Shown here: piece after piece, positions 1 to 12,927 of the stretch
How the letters are laid out: the number at the start of each line of letters is the position of its first letter
Numbering within the stretch: position 1 is the first letter of the stretch
Assembly (NCBI GenBank): GCA_008508345.1
Contig: QNGE01002348.1
Location: forward strand, 35,319-99,318
DNA: 64,000 nt
Origin: Paragonimus westermani
Taxonomy: Eukaryota; Platyhelminthes; Trematoda; Plagiorchiida; Troglotrematidae
Reading direction: 5' to 3'
The notes under the pieces: generated by a model
Seen by the model: the letters and a program-made list of their open reading frames with translations, nothing else
The model's database searches: none
What the model was told of the DNA's origin: nothing
Translations under genes and position numbers: made by a program

Positions 1-2500
1 TCGAAAATTGACATATCCGCTGTAGGCAAGAATGTAGTATGCACGGTGATCGATGAGGTTATTCTCAAGGTAACGCCAAGTGATTGAGAAATGAATGAAC
101 TGCTCCGTTCCAGAATTACGCCAAATCTGATCCACTAGATCGATACGAAATGCTAAAGCATAAGCTTCAGCTAACTATCGGGTAACTCTGTTCATCTGGT
201 ATACGGAGGTACGGAGCACGGTTAATGTCAGACACGCGGACTGTTATTGCCAGGCTTTTTGGAATATAAAAATTGCAGTAAAAGTAAAAGGAACGACTAA
301 CGAAATTCAATAATTAATACACTAAAGTTTTATAGGTGGGATCGGTGATTCACGCGAACACGGGTAATTGTAACGGATTACGTAATAGTGAAACGGTAAA
401 ACGCAAGTGAAGCTAAGGATGCAGATGTGTGTCCACAGGGCACGTATGAAACATGCAGATCGTGCATCCCCTCAACAGACGGGACTGGACACATGTCCTT
501 CACCACTTGACCAGATTCGTCCTTTTCAATTTAAAGTAAATATACTGAGAATACAACATTCCAGGTTTTGCCACTGGAATAACTTCGTTTTCAAAGGTGC
601 CAGAGTTAGTACCGGAGGAAACAACAACAGTGCTGATGCCTCAGTTTCATGCGTTCCTGGCGCATTTGACAATCAATAGTGATACGACATGATGCGTCGT
701 GAGTTTATTAACCAGAAGGCCCCATGGGGTATGGAGGCAAACAAATCTCAAGTCAGGTAATTTCCCAACACAACCGGTATTATCCTAGGTGAAAGTCGCA
801 ATCTTCGTGGCATCTTTATTGAACTGGTAAAAGTGCGTTACATCACGCCTACATTTAAATTGGTGTGACATGTTATTAATTACGATCAGCCGTGATAAAT
901 CACGAAAAATAATGCGGCGACCAACCAACCTAGAGACACGACATAATCAAGTGATGCAAAGCTATCGAACCAGCCAGGATAAACAAAATTTACATCTAAA
1001 TGACAACCACCTATTTTCAGAATTCATATTGCAGCGAAAAAATTCCGTTCTCAGACTGTTTATAATCATTACCTGAATATAAAGTTAGTCCCACGAAAAT
1101 GTCCTATTCATCAAAATGTCCAATCTTTAGTTGGTCGGTGGAGTAGAAATTACAGGCCTACATCTGGTCTACTTCTGGCCAAATTGGCCCAGCCGCCCAT
1201 ATGTTCAGTGGGTAAATAACTGTTCATCCGAAGGAAGTAAGAATGGATTAGCTGCGAAGGAGCAAGTTCTGACCATTAAGCAGTGATAAGAATTAGTAAT
1301 ACGTCAGAATTAACGTCCATCGAAAGAACGATTCTTCACATTTACATCCAATGCACAGAGGTGAATGATCAGCATGTGGTAGATAAAGGAAGAAGAGTGG
1401 CCACCAACTTTCAACCACACCCACGATCGTCGTCACACACTCAACACGAGCATCTACTTCAATACCTCCGAACACGCAACCAAATTTTCCTGGTCGCGTG
1501 CATCCATTGTGAGACAGGCAAACAGTATTATGGTCCTATGTACAGTGTGAAGCAAAGCGGTAAGAAAGTAATTTACAAACCCAGAGTGGACAAACTGGGT
1601 CATTGCATCGGCAGACAAGTGCAACAGTTTGTGAGTCTGCCGAATGGATCGCTGAACCACGTTTGTGATGGGACCGGTTGAAATTCAGTTCATCTTAGGG
1701 CAATCAGTCTGGCGCAATGCAGTATCCTAACGAGCCATCCAAATGCTGCCTGTAATGTACAGACACCGGATGAGGCACATTTCGCCAACGATGTTAGTGG
1801 CTAATGAGTGTTTAATTTATTTAGGAGCTTATTAGGGTCCACATGAACTTTTAACACATCTCGTGTCAACTGCAGAATAAGCAAACGGTACACCAAAAGC
1901 ATCACAAATGTTCCGTTCATCGTCCTGTTTTAGTGACCGTAACTTTATCACTCCCTCTAGTAGGTGGACGCTACCCTAAATTTACCTGTAAGCTTAGCAA
2001 CCACTACGAATAGCTTACAAATCCATCGATATGACCGAACGTCGTGGACATTCCAACCACCACAAAGGGGTACATTCCTTAAAATCAATCGGTCATGCCG
2101 CCTACCAGTGTCTCGGAAATCTTGCTTTACCAGATTGTTTTAACCCACGTCTTGTGTAAGATGTCAGTGAAATTATCACTGAACCCAGCTAAGTGATACA
2201 CCTGAGAAGGAAATAAAACTAATCGGATTTGTGGTTACAATCGTGGCCCACGTGGATGCCTCCTCCAGGTGGAAATATTTGGATATTAATAACTCAGAGG
2301 ATGGTAGTCAGCAAGTGGCTCGTAACTGCAATAATTCGGAACACGGGTATCTCTGTCATCCTGCGCATCATTATCACAAGGAATCTTATGGCGTGCTGGG
2401 GGGAACTCTTTGCTCGACTAACTCCTTTATTGATAACAGAACTCTTAGAGTTAAGACCAGGTCCGACCTTCCATCTCTCCCTTGGTTTTAGTGGGGGTTA
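1..2500. other. No recognisable gene
   Basis: I see no recognisable coding region, RNA gene or repeat. Short ORFs occur on both strands, for example at 1283-1681, but they lack family motifs and overlap open frames on the other strand. The stretch looks like ordinary non-coding or very old repeat-derived DNA. Confidence 0.5.
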
Positions 2501-2509
2501 GTCAATCGT

Positions 2510-4380
2510 TAATGCTGCTTCCTCTGTCATCTCATATACATCCGTGACCTTCTCGACAGTAGCTCCAGCATCGTTGTTTTCTGCGCTGATGATTTATGAT
2601 ATCCGACATGCTAGTGATCCTAGCTGAGTGAAAAGTGATATTTATGTGATTGTACGATTTTCCACGAAGACGCTGAGCAACGCGTAGCGATAAACCAATG
2701 GTCCCGAATATTCAAAACAAGATTGGATCGTAATGCCACGGTACTATTGAACAACTTATCAAAGTGAATATTTAGACAACCTCGACAGTTTCGATCGACA
2801 GCTAGTTTTCATGGATTGGGCTACAATGTGCCGCTGACCGGGCTAAATATGAACTATAAGCACATAATAAGCCATTCCTACTCAAAAGAGCTATTCCGAG
2901 CAGTCAACGGGTTCAAAACAATGGGGATGAGCCGAGCTCCGAGAAAGGTGGAGCACGCACCACTCAAGTAAAGTGCAATGACCGACAACTGGCTATTCGC
3001 ACAACCATCAAATTGACGTGACAAAACAGAATCGTCCAGGTGAAGGTCTAATTAACGTCTAGAAACAGGGGGGGTTGAATGCAGAGGGGTGAATATTTAG
3101 AGGAACTGGGTTGGGTCGGATTTTCACAGGATTATAGTTCAAAATTTCGATACAGTGATTAAGAGCTTACCGGGCGATTCCAGTGTCCCCCGAAACGATC
3201 GAAATTGTGCACACATGCCTCTCGATGGGGTCCACAGGAATATCTGCGTGATTCATTCTTTATGAAGAAAGACCCGGAGCGTTGTCTAACTTATTGTTTG
3301 CCTATCATCACGAGTTGACCAGAAAAATAAAATTTGCTGCGTTTAAGATTGTTCGGCGCTCTTCCCCCCATGGACAAAAATGTGTTTTCAACACTTTACG
3401 GGGTGTATATAAGACGGCCATTTGAGTCATATATATCTGCTTGGAAAAAGACACACGCTGTTGAGCATGGGTAGTTGTATCTGTATTCGAGCCCCATCCA
3501 CTACATGCCTTATGGAAAATAACAACGGTAGTGAGAACACGTGACTCAGTAGAAGCGCATCGTGTATTGTCGCATTTACAAGCATTCAGGTCATTTTAAA
3601 GCACATGTACGAGTGTGCCGTTGGTCGTTGAAGCCGCGACCAATCAGTGCACATTTCGAGCCTTGGCACGAGTGTGGGGCACACAGGCGGCTTTGAGGCG
3701 TATACAACAGTAGTGTAGAAATGGGCTACAATAAATAACCAGCTTTGTTGGGACAACTGACGTGCGCGCGTAGTCTGATCTATTCAAAATGTGTGCTACC
3801 TCTATTTTCATCGATTCTAACAAATATTTACAGTGCTGCATAATATAGGAGTTACATGAGATTGGCAAAATGAAGTCCAAAAGCAATGGTAACATTGCTC
3901 GGGTCTAGCATATCTAGTCACGGGCTTAAGAACTACCACAGGCTAGTGTCGATTCGAAATTTTTGTTCTGTATCCACTTGAACTTCGGCGACTCCACATT
4001 GATTCCAGCCATACACATTTCTTCAACTTAAGTCTCATAAAACAGTGGCTGATGATGAGCCACAAGGATATGCTAGGAAGCATTGCAAGCTCCGTCCTCG
4101 GACCTATCTCAGGTAACCATTCTTTCCACCCATAGTTATTAACCACTGAAACAGCCTTCTTTCTGAGGTCGTTTGCTGCGCTTCTAGTGACAATTTTGAA
4201 GCATTGGTAGATTATCATCCAACTGAAACATATTTAGACTCGTGATTCTACTGTTATTGATACTTGCTGTATTCTCCGAAAGCAGTGTTACACCTGTTTT
4301 CATTGATTGTCTTTCAGGCCAACAGACGCTCACTTGCTATCGAATGAGACGAATTGATGGGATCCGGGTATCTTGGGCCT
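2510..4380 (+). mobile_element. CR1-like LINE remnant (reverse transcriptase, 3' part)
   Basis: This is a decayed non-LTR retrotransposon with many stops and frameshifts. Near 2530-2600 the translation reads like the end of an RT palm, with LIYIRDLLDSSSS followed by FCADDL, resembling the F-ADD catalytic box of CR1/jockey-group LINEs. Downstream DNA parallels the second copy at 59560-60540 in order and spacing: a block near 3290-3450, a block near 3975-4150, and a terminal block near 4255-4380 containing the shared TTGTCTTTCAG. That colinearity is the main support, because the protein signal alone is weak. The element made an RT for its own target-primed copying, but this copy is dead. Exact ends are not visible. 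The 1.9 kb between the RT box and the 3' block is roughly double the second copy, so an insertion inside is likely. Confidence 0.5.
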
Positions 4381-4389
4381 CTTATCTCG

Positions 4390-6420
4390 GTCACGTGCAT
4401 TAATCGCCGAATATCATCAATAATGATGACGTTATCAGAATGTTCATAGGTATACACTACATTCGTACGTAACTTGTGTGAATGTCTAACAGTAAGAAAA
4501 CAGAGATGACACAACAGGATGTCGACAGTTCATTTGATCTCTTTAGTCTCCTACTTGAAACAGTCAGTTGAACCATTGAAATGTTTTGCAATTGGTGCAC
4601 AACTGAGCAGATAAAGTATCATGGTTCAGAAGTTGACCACCAAGCGATAGATTCGGTCTGAGTCAGTGTCTACGGCCGATACACTGGTTATAGTAGAGAA
4701 GTTTTTAACAAGGACGCTAGTTGTTATCCGCAGGAGTTTACAAGCATCGATAGCTGATCCAAGCGCGTCAGTTGCCCCTTCCAGATGATCATTTGGCCAA
4801 TACGGTTCAGTGTAAGCTACGGAATGTATCCCACAGCCCAAATGAACCTCCTGTCTGTTCTACTGAACTGGGAGAGGGAAGCTCAGTGTTTCGCAACTAT
4901 GTGAAACTAACAGATACGCGATTGGTTTTCAACCGCTTCCAGGATGTCCTCTCACTTCAGAACAAGGCAATTACACAGCAATCTTATTCACATAGCGAGA
5001 TGAAATCTTGACCGAAAGGAACGTCACAGTTGTTTCAACTGTTGTCCAAGAATGACACGAGCCGGTGTGATCATCCTGCATAATCTTACGCCGAAATCAA
5101 TTTAAACGACCATTAATTGGAAGTTTTCAAACAGCGTTGACTATTTTTCGAAATTCGGAAATATTCCACTACATGAAAACGATTGGTGTCATTTTTTAAA
5201 TGCCACTTATACGGTTCTTGGTGGACGAGTGGGTGTACGTTCAAGCCCCTTCCTAAAGAGTTGCAATGCCCTTCCTGAAGAGCAATCAATCTGCAAGACT
5301 AACAGACATCAAAGTGAAAAACACGGTAGAGGTTGACAACAAACTGTACATGTCCAGTTATGTTTGGAAATATGATGGCATTAAGACACACCTCAGTAGG
5401 GGACTGACGACAACAAACAAGGAAGGAAAGACAAACGTGGGAGGTGGGCTTCATTCCAATTGGACGCGACCAAAAATGCACTAAGTGAGTTGAACCCTCG
5501 AGTATATTAAACAACACACGAAAGGCGCAAGCAAAACGACCTCGAAGACTGAAATGATAAGCGGATCGAAAGACAGCGCAGTCATCTGTTGCGTGCAATT
5601 AGTTACACGGCTGAAAAAAGTGGCAATGAGTTCCCTCCTGTAGCAGATGTACACATACGTATGCATCCAATGTAGTAAAGTTGTAATAGTCCAACAGGAT
5701 AGTACCTAGTCCTATTCTCCCTATCGCAGCACATACGATTATGAAAGCAAGGGTATAACACACCGATCCAGTGTATTATTACCGATCCTGGAGAATGGTG
5801 TACCGAAAAATCACGTTGAATTATCGGGGCATTGAACAAGTCATACTTTTAGCCACGGGATGAAAGCTGCAAACTGGCAGGTTGACAAAGACAACGATAG
5901 GCAAAAAAGTGGAATAATGGAAAGGGGTACAGTGAAGCGAGGCATTCAAAAATACTATCTGTCATAGTCGCTACAAACAGGCAGAATGGCACGGTTAAAA
6001 CTGGAACCCTTAGAGAGGTCACACAATCGTCATTATGCACCTAAGGGACGGTCGATCTTCTTATTTTGGTGCCTGGGTAAGTTGTCTTTTATCTCCACTG
6101 TGGAGATAAAAAAATTGTTTGTTGACATTTTGCTGAAACACTGAGGAACTTATGGTTGAGGTGTAGCAGTCACATGAAACCCAATCCTACAGCAGATCAT
6201 GACAAAGAAATGTGTCATATTTCGTCGTCGTAATTGTCTTTTCTTTTATTAAATCACTTCTGGTCATATCTTGCCTAAACTTCAGCGGGCGCATGACAGC
6301 CGACAACCTAGTCTTAACCCCTGATACGCTTCAGTCTTCACAGATGATTCCGGTCTTTCTTCGCTAGCTAGCCCAGCTGCCTGTGCTGTTCCTTCAACAT
6401 CAGTCTAATCACTTATGTCG
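4390..6420. other. No recognisable gene
   Basis: Short ORFs at 4772-5011 and 5266-5484 have no motif I can name. A short hairpin lies near 6089-6110 (TATCTCCA / TGGAGATA arms). Nothing else is supported. Confidence 0.45.
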
Positions 6421-6429
6421 AATTCCCTC

Positions 6430-7200
6430 CGCAAGAGGTTCAGGCAATTCAGAGTCAATAAATTTACCTTAGAGGACGACATTCATCCACCTTTCTTCAA
6501 GGCTTGTGAGAAAGCGGCGGCGTCATTCCCCATCGAACTATGCACTCCTTTTGTGAAAGCAGTACACTCTTTCTCTGACTGGTAGTTCCCGGTCATTTAC
6601 CCTATTTGCAAAAGCTGATATTGCACTGACCATCTCACTACAGGCTGGTTACTCTTTTGCCGTTCTGTTAAAAGTTTTGGAGAGCCTAGGGAATGATCCT
6701 GCCCATGATTATTTCGAATAATATGGCTTATTTCATGTTGCTCAAAACGCTTTACGACGGGGACGCTCCAGTGTAACCTCATCGCAGCGATGGATGTTTG
6801 ATCACGCTCAGTTGATCAGGGGCTCCAATTTGATGTCATGTACTCCGGTTTCTCCGAAACCCTTGGCAAGGTTTCCCCATTCTGTTCTGATTTCCAAACG
6901 CTTTCCTTCAGATTTGCCCACACCTTAATGTCCGAGACGGAACACTATCTGTTTACCGGTTGTTGCCGTGTTCATGTATATGGTACGTGTTCCAGCACCC
7001 GCACGATTACGTCAGAAGTCTCACAAAGCTCTATTTCCGGACTCGGTATTTATTCTGTTCAATCATGACCTCCCTGAACCCTATTTTGCATGTGGATGAC
7101 ATTAAAATGTGACCTACGATATTCTCAAACGAGGAGGCGCCGTTCTGCAGGAGGATGTCGACTCTTTGCAGACAGGATACCTAGTAAACGGTCCCAAAAC
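6430..7200 (+). pseudogene. CR1-like LINE reverse transcriptase remnant
   Basis: Translation in shifting frames gives successive RT landmarks of a CR1-like LINE. FTLEDDIHPPFFKAC near 6465-6510 matches the conserved start of the RT domain. A 'fingers' segment follows, and DVMYSGFSETLGKV at 6832-6873 matches motif A, where the family has a D-x-Y-x-DFSKAFDKV-like block; the second aspartate is replaced by glycine. HVDDIKM near 7089-7110 corresponds to the ADD box. The order and spacing of these blocks are as expected for one RT domain of about 250 residues. Stops and frameshifts in between, and the damaged motif A, mean it cannot be active. It could be the 5' part of the family seen at 2510-4380 and 59560-60540. 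Confidence 0.6.
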
Positions 7201-7408
7201 TAGTGACGTAAAATGAACAGTTCTACAACCGCTTCCTCACCTCAGGCGACAGGACAGTCTGGGATTTTCCCTGTTTCTTGACGGCCCATCAGAAATGAAT
7301 TTGGGAACCATTGTATTCCCGAGCTCTTCACAGTCTCTTAAGTGCATTGATGGCAACTGATGGCGGGTTCTCGTCTAGGTGTATTCTGCAGATCCCTGAG
7401 ACAAATTA

Positions 7409-7410
<2 letters not shown>

Positions 7411-7471
<61 letters not shown>

Positions 7472-7485
7472 NNNNNNNNNNNNNN

Positions 7486-7528
<43 letters not shown>
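7411..7528. repeat. (AT)n microsatellite containing an assembly gap
   Basis: An uninterrupted alternating AT tract runs to the gap at 7472-7485 and resumes after it, so the true length is unknown. Apparent Ile-Tyr ORFs across it are artefacts of the repeat. Confidence 0.97.
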
Positions 7529-7529
<1 letters not shown>

Positions 7530-7654
7530 AACATCCCCACAAATGACTGCAGTTGTCGCAGTCCCATAGACTTTTAAGTCGACCACTTTCGAAAAGAAGC
7601 ACCAGTCTCACGTTTCTCTCTCATTGGAGCTCGTCAGTAGTATTAGCAGGGATA

Positions 7655-7975
7655 CTGCTGGTGTGCCCGACTGCCGTATTTAGACCTTGCTGACGAACCA
7701 GCTCTTGGCACAGAACCGTTAATCATGGAAACTAAACATATAAAATATGACTTTCAACACCACAAGAAACAAACACACTCATTTGCATATGACACCGTTC
7801 CAAGGACGTAAGGGTTGCTACGGCTGCCAATGCCCAGTTCATATATGGAAAACACCATTTTGTGTTAAATGCATTCCAATGTTTGTATTTTCTCCGGATT
7901 GCTTTACTATCCAAATACATGCTCCAGTCTGGCTACTGAGTAGTAGTGTGAGTAGTATAATGCAGTCACAGAAGA
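7655..7975 (-). repeat. Degenerate solo LTR of the 306-base LTR family
   Basis: Read on the minus strand this aligns by eye with the LTRs at 63258-63563 and 60849-61154. Shared blocks include CTTTCAACA-C-CAAGAAACAAACACACTCAT near 7750-7780, GGTTGCTACGGCTGCCAATGC near 7812-7832, and CTACTGAGTAGTAGTGTGAGTAGTAT near 7933-7960. Both ends are frayed, so the boundaries are approximate. An LTR carries the promoter and polyadenylation signals of its element; no internal sequence of the element is visible next to this one. Confidence 0.5.
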
Positions 7976-7989
7976 GGAATTTCAATGTA

Positions 7990-10340
7990 CGGATGGAGGG
8001 TTCCAAATCGCACACTATGAAGCTCCTCAGTGGTCATTTTCAGTTCAAACAGACCCTGGCGCATTAACCCCTTTTGGGAAAGAAGAAAAAGAACCAGAAA
8101 TCTAATGGTACTTTAAAATCGTGAAGACATTATTTGTGGTAGAAAGGCGGCTTTTTCTCACAGGGGACACAAATAGAAATTAGTGAAGGTGAGAGCAAGA
8201 ATGATTTCCGGGTTAACTTATTCTCGTACAGGTTTGTGATAAACGGAAGTAACTTGTTACCCGAGGTGGTGTTAACTACCAGGGTTACCGATTTGAGCGT
8301 ATGCTTCAGAAGTGTTGGTTGGTAGTACTACCGTATCTGGAGTGATGAAGTGACCGGGCTACCGTAGAGCGTAATTTCAGCTTTCCCTCTTCTCTTGTAT
8401 CTTCCTGATTTCCGTATTTCCCGTCCGCCCTTTATTAACATCCGTAGACACTGATTGAGAGTTTCTTTTAGTGTATGTTTGGTTATCTGGTTCTTTCGTA
8501 ACAGTCTTTCAGTTTTCATAGCTAGACGGTTTGTCATACCATCCGGCAGACTGAAAGACAACATTGCGGCACTAGCGCTAGATTTGATCCGGTCTGCCAA
8601 CCTGAGCTTATTACGATTATCGAAGGTAATTCAACTCCAATTACCCTCAATCATATAAACCACCGATATCTTTCTGCCATGGTAATTCCTGTCGAGAGTT
8701 CCAGTGTGAACCTTCTCGCAGTTCTTTCACTTAACACTTACAGGATTTTGCACTATCACCTCCAAAGTTGAAACACTACTGAGTGGTAGGTTTTCTTCTC
8801 CATTTTTCGCAGACGATGGAGTCCCTGGAGTTTGCTGATGCGAACACTCGACATCAACCGGCTACTATCCTCAATTCCCATGAGATGAACTGAAATTGTA
8901 GTCTTCAGCACAATGGCCTCAACCGTCAGCAATAGACTGTAGTGCGGTCGAAAGGATCTGTTAAAGTGCTAATTCGTCAGAAATCCTTTCACTGTGCTTC
9001 ATTTATTTACAACAGCCACGAAATAGATCATTAAGTGGCTCTGATGGTCGCTCCACAGTAACAGTGACGTAAAAAGCCTACAGTGAAAAAGATATAGATG
9101 GAATAAAGAAGACTAAGCAGATTAATTAGAAATATTGAGGATGCTAACAGGCTGCAACCTAGAATGACGTTTTTAACCGGTGATTTGAGTGGGCACGAAT
9201 ACTGCATCATACGGGAAGCACTAATCCAGTCAACTGTTTTTAGCTGTTGTGCTTTTTTCTCACAGACTGAAAGGGGCTAGTAAACGAGCAAACATCTGTG
9301 AAGGCCGCATAGGTGGATGAGATGGTTTTGAGATCAGCTGATCCCAGATGTTAAGGAAGGACAGGCAGGATAGACGTGGATGTATTGATCGAATTTCTAT
9401 TTGCTTCCAAATTCTGGAGTAACCGGCCAATAACCGCCGTATTTCTCTACTATAAAGGTGCCTCAAGTTCAGTGGATTAATCTAGACAGTCTCAGTTGAT
9501 TAGACGCAGGGGCGTATTGAGCACATATGCAAGCATACGGTCGGTGTTTTAATCCTTTACTTCAGCTCAGGTTAAATTTTATGTTAAACTGTCTGACAGT
9601 CTCAGCACCCAAAGCGGCGTATATCAACGCTGTACACTACGCTGCTAACAGTGGGTAAATTCTGTAACAGGTTAATTTCTGGCAAAGGAATCAGTCTCAG
9701 ACTGCTGCTAATTTAAGTGTCTCTGCGAGATATCACCGAATGTGTGTTACATGCTTTGAAAAACCATTGATGTACCCGGTTGCTTTATGCACTGTTCAGA
9801 GGAAAGTGTGAAAACCGAATCCCCAACTTAATACAAACATTCAATAACCGCGTTTTAATGTGCTTAAGACGAATGACTATCTGACTCAATAACATTACCC
9901 TTCTGCTCGACCAAGCAACTTTCGGAATGATGTCATCTTACGATTCAACCGGCGGAACGCATGTCCCTTTGGGGCACCTATTTGTTGCCGATGGTCTGAC
10001 GCAGTTGGAGCCCGGACTTTCGTAAACGCATAGCACCGTAATTGGTGAATTAATCACACCATTCACTACAAAAACAATCTCCACTCCCCATCCAATGTAG
10101 ATATGTTCGGCCAGCTCAGCCTAATAAGATTTGATCACAAACAAAATTGAAAACACGCTGCTCAACTGGAACCGACTTCATTAAAGGTCCCGGATTCCGA
10201 ATCGCATACTTATACAACACAAACCCTGGTGACTCATTGATAACCAGACTCACCGATCTTAGACTGTCGGGGAAGTGTCCAATTCTCCAAAAATTTCTTC
10301 TTTACTTACCTTCTAAAAGGTCTACCACGTTACTATTCGA
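7990..10340. other. No recognisable gene; possible trace of LINE RT near 8600-8960
   Basis: The plus strand near 8730-8840 reads TGFCTITSKVETLLSG then FFADDGV, which faintly recalls the end of a LINE RT palm with its ADD box. The support is too thin to call a feature. The rest, including a 90-residue minus ORF at 8328-8600, shows no family motif. Confidence 0.3.
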
Positions 10341-10342
10341 AC

Positions 10343-10777
10343 TGACCTTCACAGGTTGCACGGTTGTGTGCCATTTCGCCCCTAATGAGCGTTCTCAGCC
10401 TTCATGCCTTTTGGCACCCTGCCTACGCGTTGGTCTTTTAATGGGGGGGGCATCACTACCCTGTCTGGATGTTTATCTGGTCCACTTTTTGACCTTGTTT
10501 TCTTATTGATCACAAACCCTTTAAATACGAACTAGCTTGTGACTGCGTTGTCTGCGGATAGAGCGACATGAAGAAGTCTCCTTTCGGAGACCACTCTTTT
10601 CACTGCACTCATGCATTAGCCCCGAGTGGTTGAGTTGGCCGTTGAAGTTACGAATTAGTCGTGCATACTCGGTAGTCTATTGTTCATTACCATTATCCGT
10701 CGTTCTGTATCCATTGTCTAACTAATCGTTAAATCGCTCTGTTTACGCGCTCTTAGGCCGTAGATCCGGTTACAACA
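10343..10777 (+). repeat. Solo LTR (family 2), copy 1
   Basis: The sequence from TGACCTTCACAGG to TTACAACA is colinear with 23498-23905. Shared blocks include GCACGGTTGTGTGCCA, TGGTCCAC-TTTTGA, the TATA-like CACAAACCCTTTAAATA and the run TAGTCGTGCAT. Both copies start with TGACCTTCA and end with a CA-terminated TTACA-CA, as LTRs do, and neither has internal coding sequence beside it, which is the pattern of solo LTRs left by recombination. The parent element is unknown; the CsRn1-like element at 49.8-53.9 kb is a candidate, but its own LTRs are not visible here. Confidence 0.55.
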
Positions 10778-10949
10778 TAGATAATCGATTCATGTGCTTC
10801 GTATCTTAGTTGTGGGAGGGTAATGAAAGCCAGTCATTCGCACTAGATGAAACCTTGAATCTTATCCAAGGTTTGATCTTACAAGCTGTGCAAAGACCAG
10901 ACCAAAACTTAGATCGGACCTGCCACGAATTGACAGAATACTTGTTCAA

Positions 10950-11430
10950 CACATTTAGAGAGTAACAAGATATACATTACGAAGTGAAAGCATTTCGTTT
11001 ACTCTCATCAGTCGATTACATTCAGTCACCTAGATTTAGGACATGGCAACAAAACAAGAAAACGAATGGAATTCACAGGGGTACATATCAGGGTGACGTA
11101 GACGGTTTCAGTACAGCGGCACTGGGACTGAATTTGTTAGTACACTCTGCCAACAAAGCCAGTATAAGAGGTGGAATTAACAAAGTTCCTGGGAAAGTCA
11201 ACTAAATGAGCTTGTAATTAGGTAGCAGAGCTGGAAAAGAAGTGACGGGATCAACTAATGCGGGCATGCCTCTTAACGTTCATTCACTACCTGCTACTTG
11301 AGGATGTGCTCCGTCTTATTCTCTCGCATGTCTAAGTCCTCCGTGTTAATGAATGCTTCATCACACCTGCAGGTGAGCTGGTAGATGCTATAGAGATCGC
11401 TTGCATGCATCTACGCCTGGGTGATCATCA
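10950..11430 (-). pseudogene. PLE GIY-YIG endonuclease and 3' tail remnant
   Basis: Minus-strand translation of about 11280-11400 gives YQLTCRCDEAFINTEDLD followed by MRENKTEHILK. This matches position by position the YQFTCSCSDVYIGRT...EHIPK block of the endonuclease at 16279-16647. The YIG of the motif has become FIN and a stop follows, so it is inactive. Farther left, CATTTCGTTTACTCTCATCAGTCG near 10991-11014 resembles the inverted tail of the PLE at 14411-16798. It may be the left inverted end of the PLE that starts at 11665, or a separate head-to-head insertion. Confidence 0.5.
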
Positions 11431-11943
11431 GCCATGTGTGTGCATAGTCCAAAATAGCCCGAATTAGGATCACGAACACCAGATTTCATGAAATTGACAA
11501 AATACTTGTTAGGCTGAAAATATCTGGAGACCCAACGACGTTTTACATCTACACTTAACAGCTTGTCAATGATATGTCGTAGAAGTTCCAGAATTTTGTC
11601 CGAATCGTACTGAAGAATACTAGAACCAAGACTCTACGCAGTCTTTATAGAACCTTGTCGCGTTCGGATAACGCGTTTGTTCCCAACAGATGACTTGAAA
11701 CACGTGCAGAACTTGTGAGTCCAGTTTACGCTGGCACAATTGAAGTTCTATCCATAGGATTGAAATCTAAAATTCCCCTCCAAAAGAGTCGACCGACTGC
11801 AAACACAGGCGCAATTTGAGAATCTGTATGATCAAATTAAAGACTTCTCTCCAACTTCACCGGAAAACGAAGGGTGATTCCGCGCGAAGCTGGTCGATAT
11901 CTCGTACCATTTCCTGACTTCACTTATACGCCAGCATTGTTGT

Positions 11944-12866
11944 TTGACATTTGAACATTGTCAAGCGGTAAAACAACTTCAAGAAATGATAGATGTGATT
12001 TTCCTCCGGCCAGACAAAGGTTCCGGCACAGTCATCATGAACAAGGTTGATTATGAGTCAAAAATGAAAGATATCCTAATGAACGCAAAAAAATTTCACA
12101 CAGGCAGTACTGCTGATAACAACATTTTGGTAGAGAAACAAATATCAAGAAAGCTCCAAATCTTACTATTACATAGGTATATCTCGCAATTGCAACACAG
12201 GCCGATGAAGCCAACCGGAACCCGCACGCCACAGTTAAGAGGTGCTCCAAAACACATAAATGTGGTGTACCGTTAGGGCCAATCTTGTGCATGGACAACT
12301 CACCGTACCACAAGCCTGCCAGATGGCTTGTAGACATCCTCCACCTGATCCGTCAGATGTTTACTCCTCACTGTGTAAAAGATTCCTTCGATCTGGTACA
12401 AACTTTACAGAACGTATCAGTGAGCTCACATAAGATGTATTCTATTGACGTTGACTCTTTAGTTACAAACGTCCCCCTCCGAGAAACAGTTGACTTTTTA
12501 TGCGATTTTATTTCCCACCAAAATTTGCCTTTTTGTCTCCCAATTGATTACCTTAAGGAACCTATACTTTTACGTACAGAGGATATCCGTTCTGATTTCG
12601 GCGGATTTTCCCATAAACAAGTTGGTGGTATAGTAATGGGTGGCCCATTGGGCCCTACACTTGCAGATATATTTTTAGGAGTGATTGAATTAAAATTATC
12701 TGATGCTATAGAAGGTGCCGGCCTCTATAAGCTACATGCAGATGATATTTCGATTTTTACTACTAATATTCATTTTGATTCACTTTTAAACCGTTTCAAT
12801 TCCGTTCATCCGTTCATCTTTCTGTTTCTCTTGAGAAGGAAACTAACAACAGATTATCTTTTCTAG
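11944..12866 (+). pseudogene. PLE reverse transcriptase (copy A), frameshifted
   Basis: Two open segments (11944-12276 and 12285-12866) carry the RT. The N-terminal LRPDKGSGTVIMNKVDYESK matches the conserved lysine/glycine-rich start of PLE RTs. MYSIDVDSLVTNVPLRETV at about 12436-12492 is motif A with its aspartate. GGIVMGGPLGPTLADIFLG near 12625-12681 is motif B. The catalytic box reads LHADDIS near 12736-12756 where the family has a YVDD-like box, so the residues before the two aspartates are altered. A frameshift separates the two segments near 12276, and another follows the palm. Length and order match copy B. It is almost certainly non-functional. Confidence 0.75.
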
Positions 12867-12927
12867 ACATTTCAATCACCAGACGGCAGGATGGCTCATT
12901 ACAACGCTCAGTGCACCGCAAAGCCAC

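Noticed and set aside
1283..1681. 132-residue ORF on the plus strand
   Set aside because: No recognisable domain, and open frames also exist on the opposite strand at 1293-1475 and 1454-1660. Length is within chance for this composition.
2229..2501. Pair of overlapping ORFs, one with VDASSRW recalling an integrase
   Set aside because: Only a six-residue resemblance; the second aspartate and the glutamate block are not found at the right spacing.
7311..7611. Ile-Tyr repeat ORFs in several frames
   Set aside because: By-products of the (AT)n tract and the N gap.
8328..8600. 90-residue minus-strand ORF rich in lysine and arginine
   Set aside because: No motif, and overlaps a plus ORF of similar length. 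A weak LINE trace lies on the other strand.
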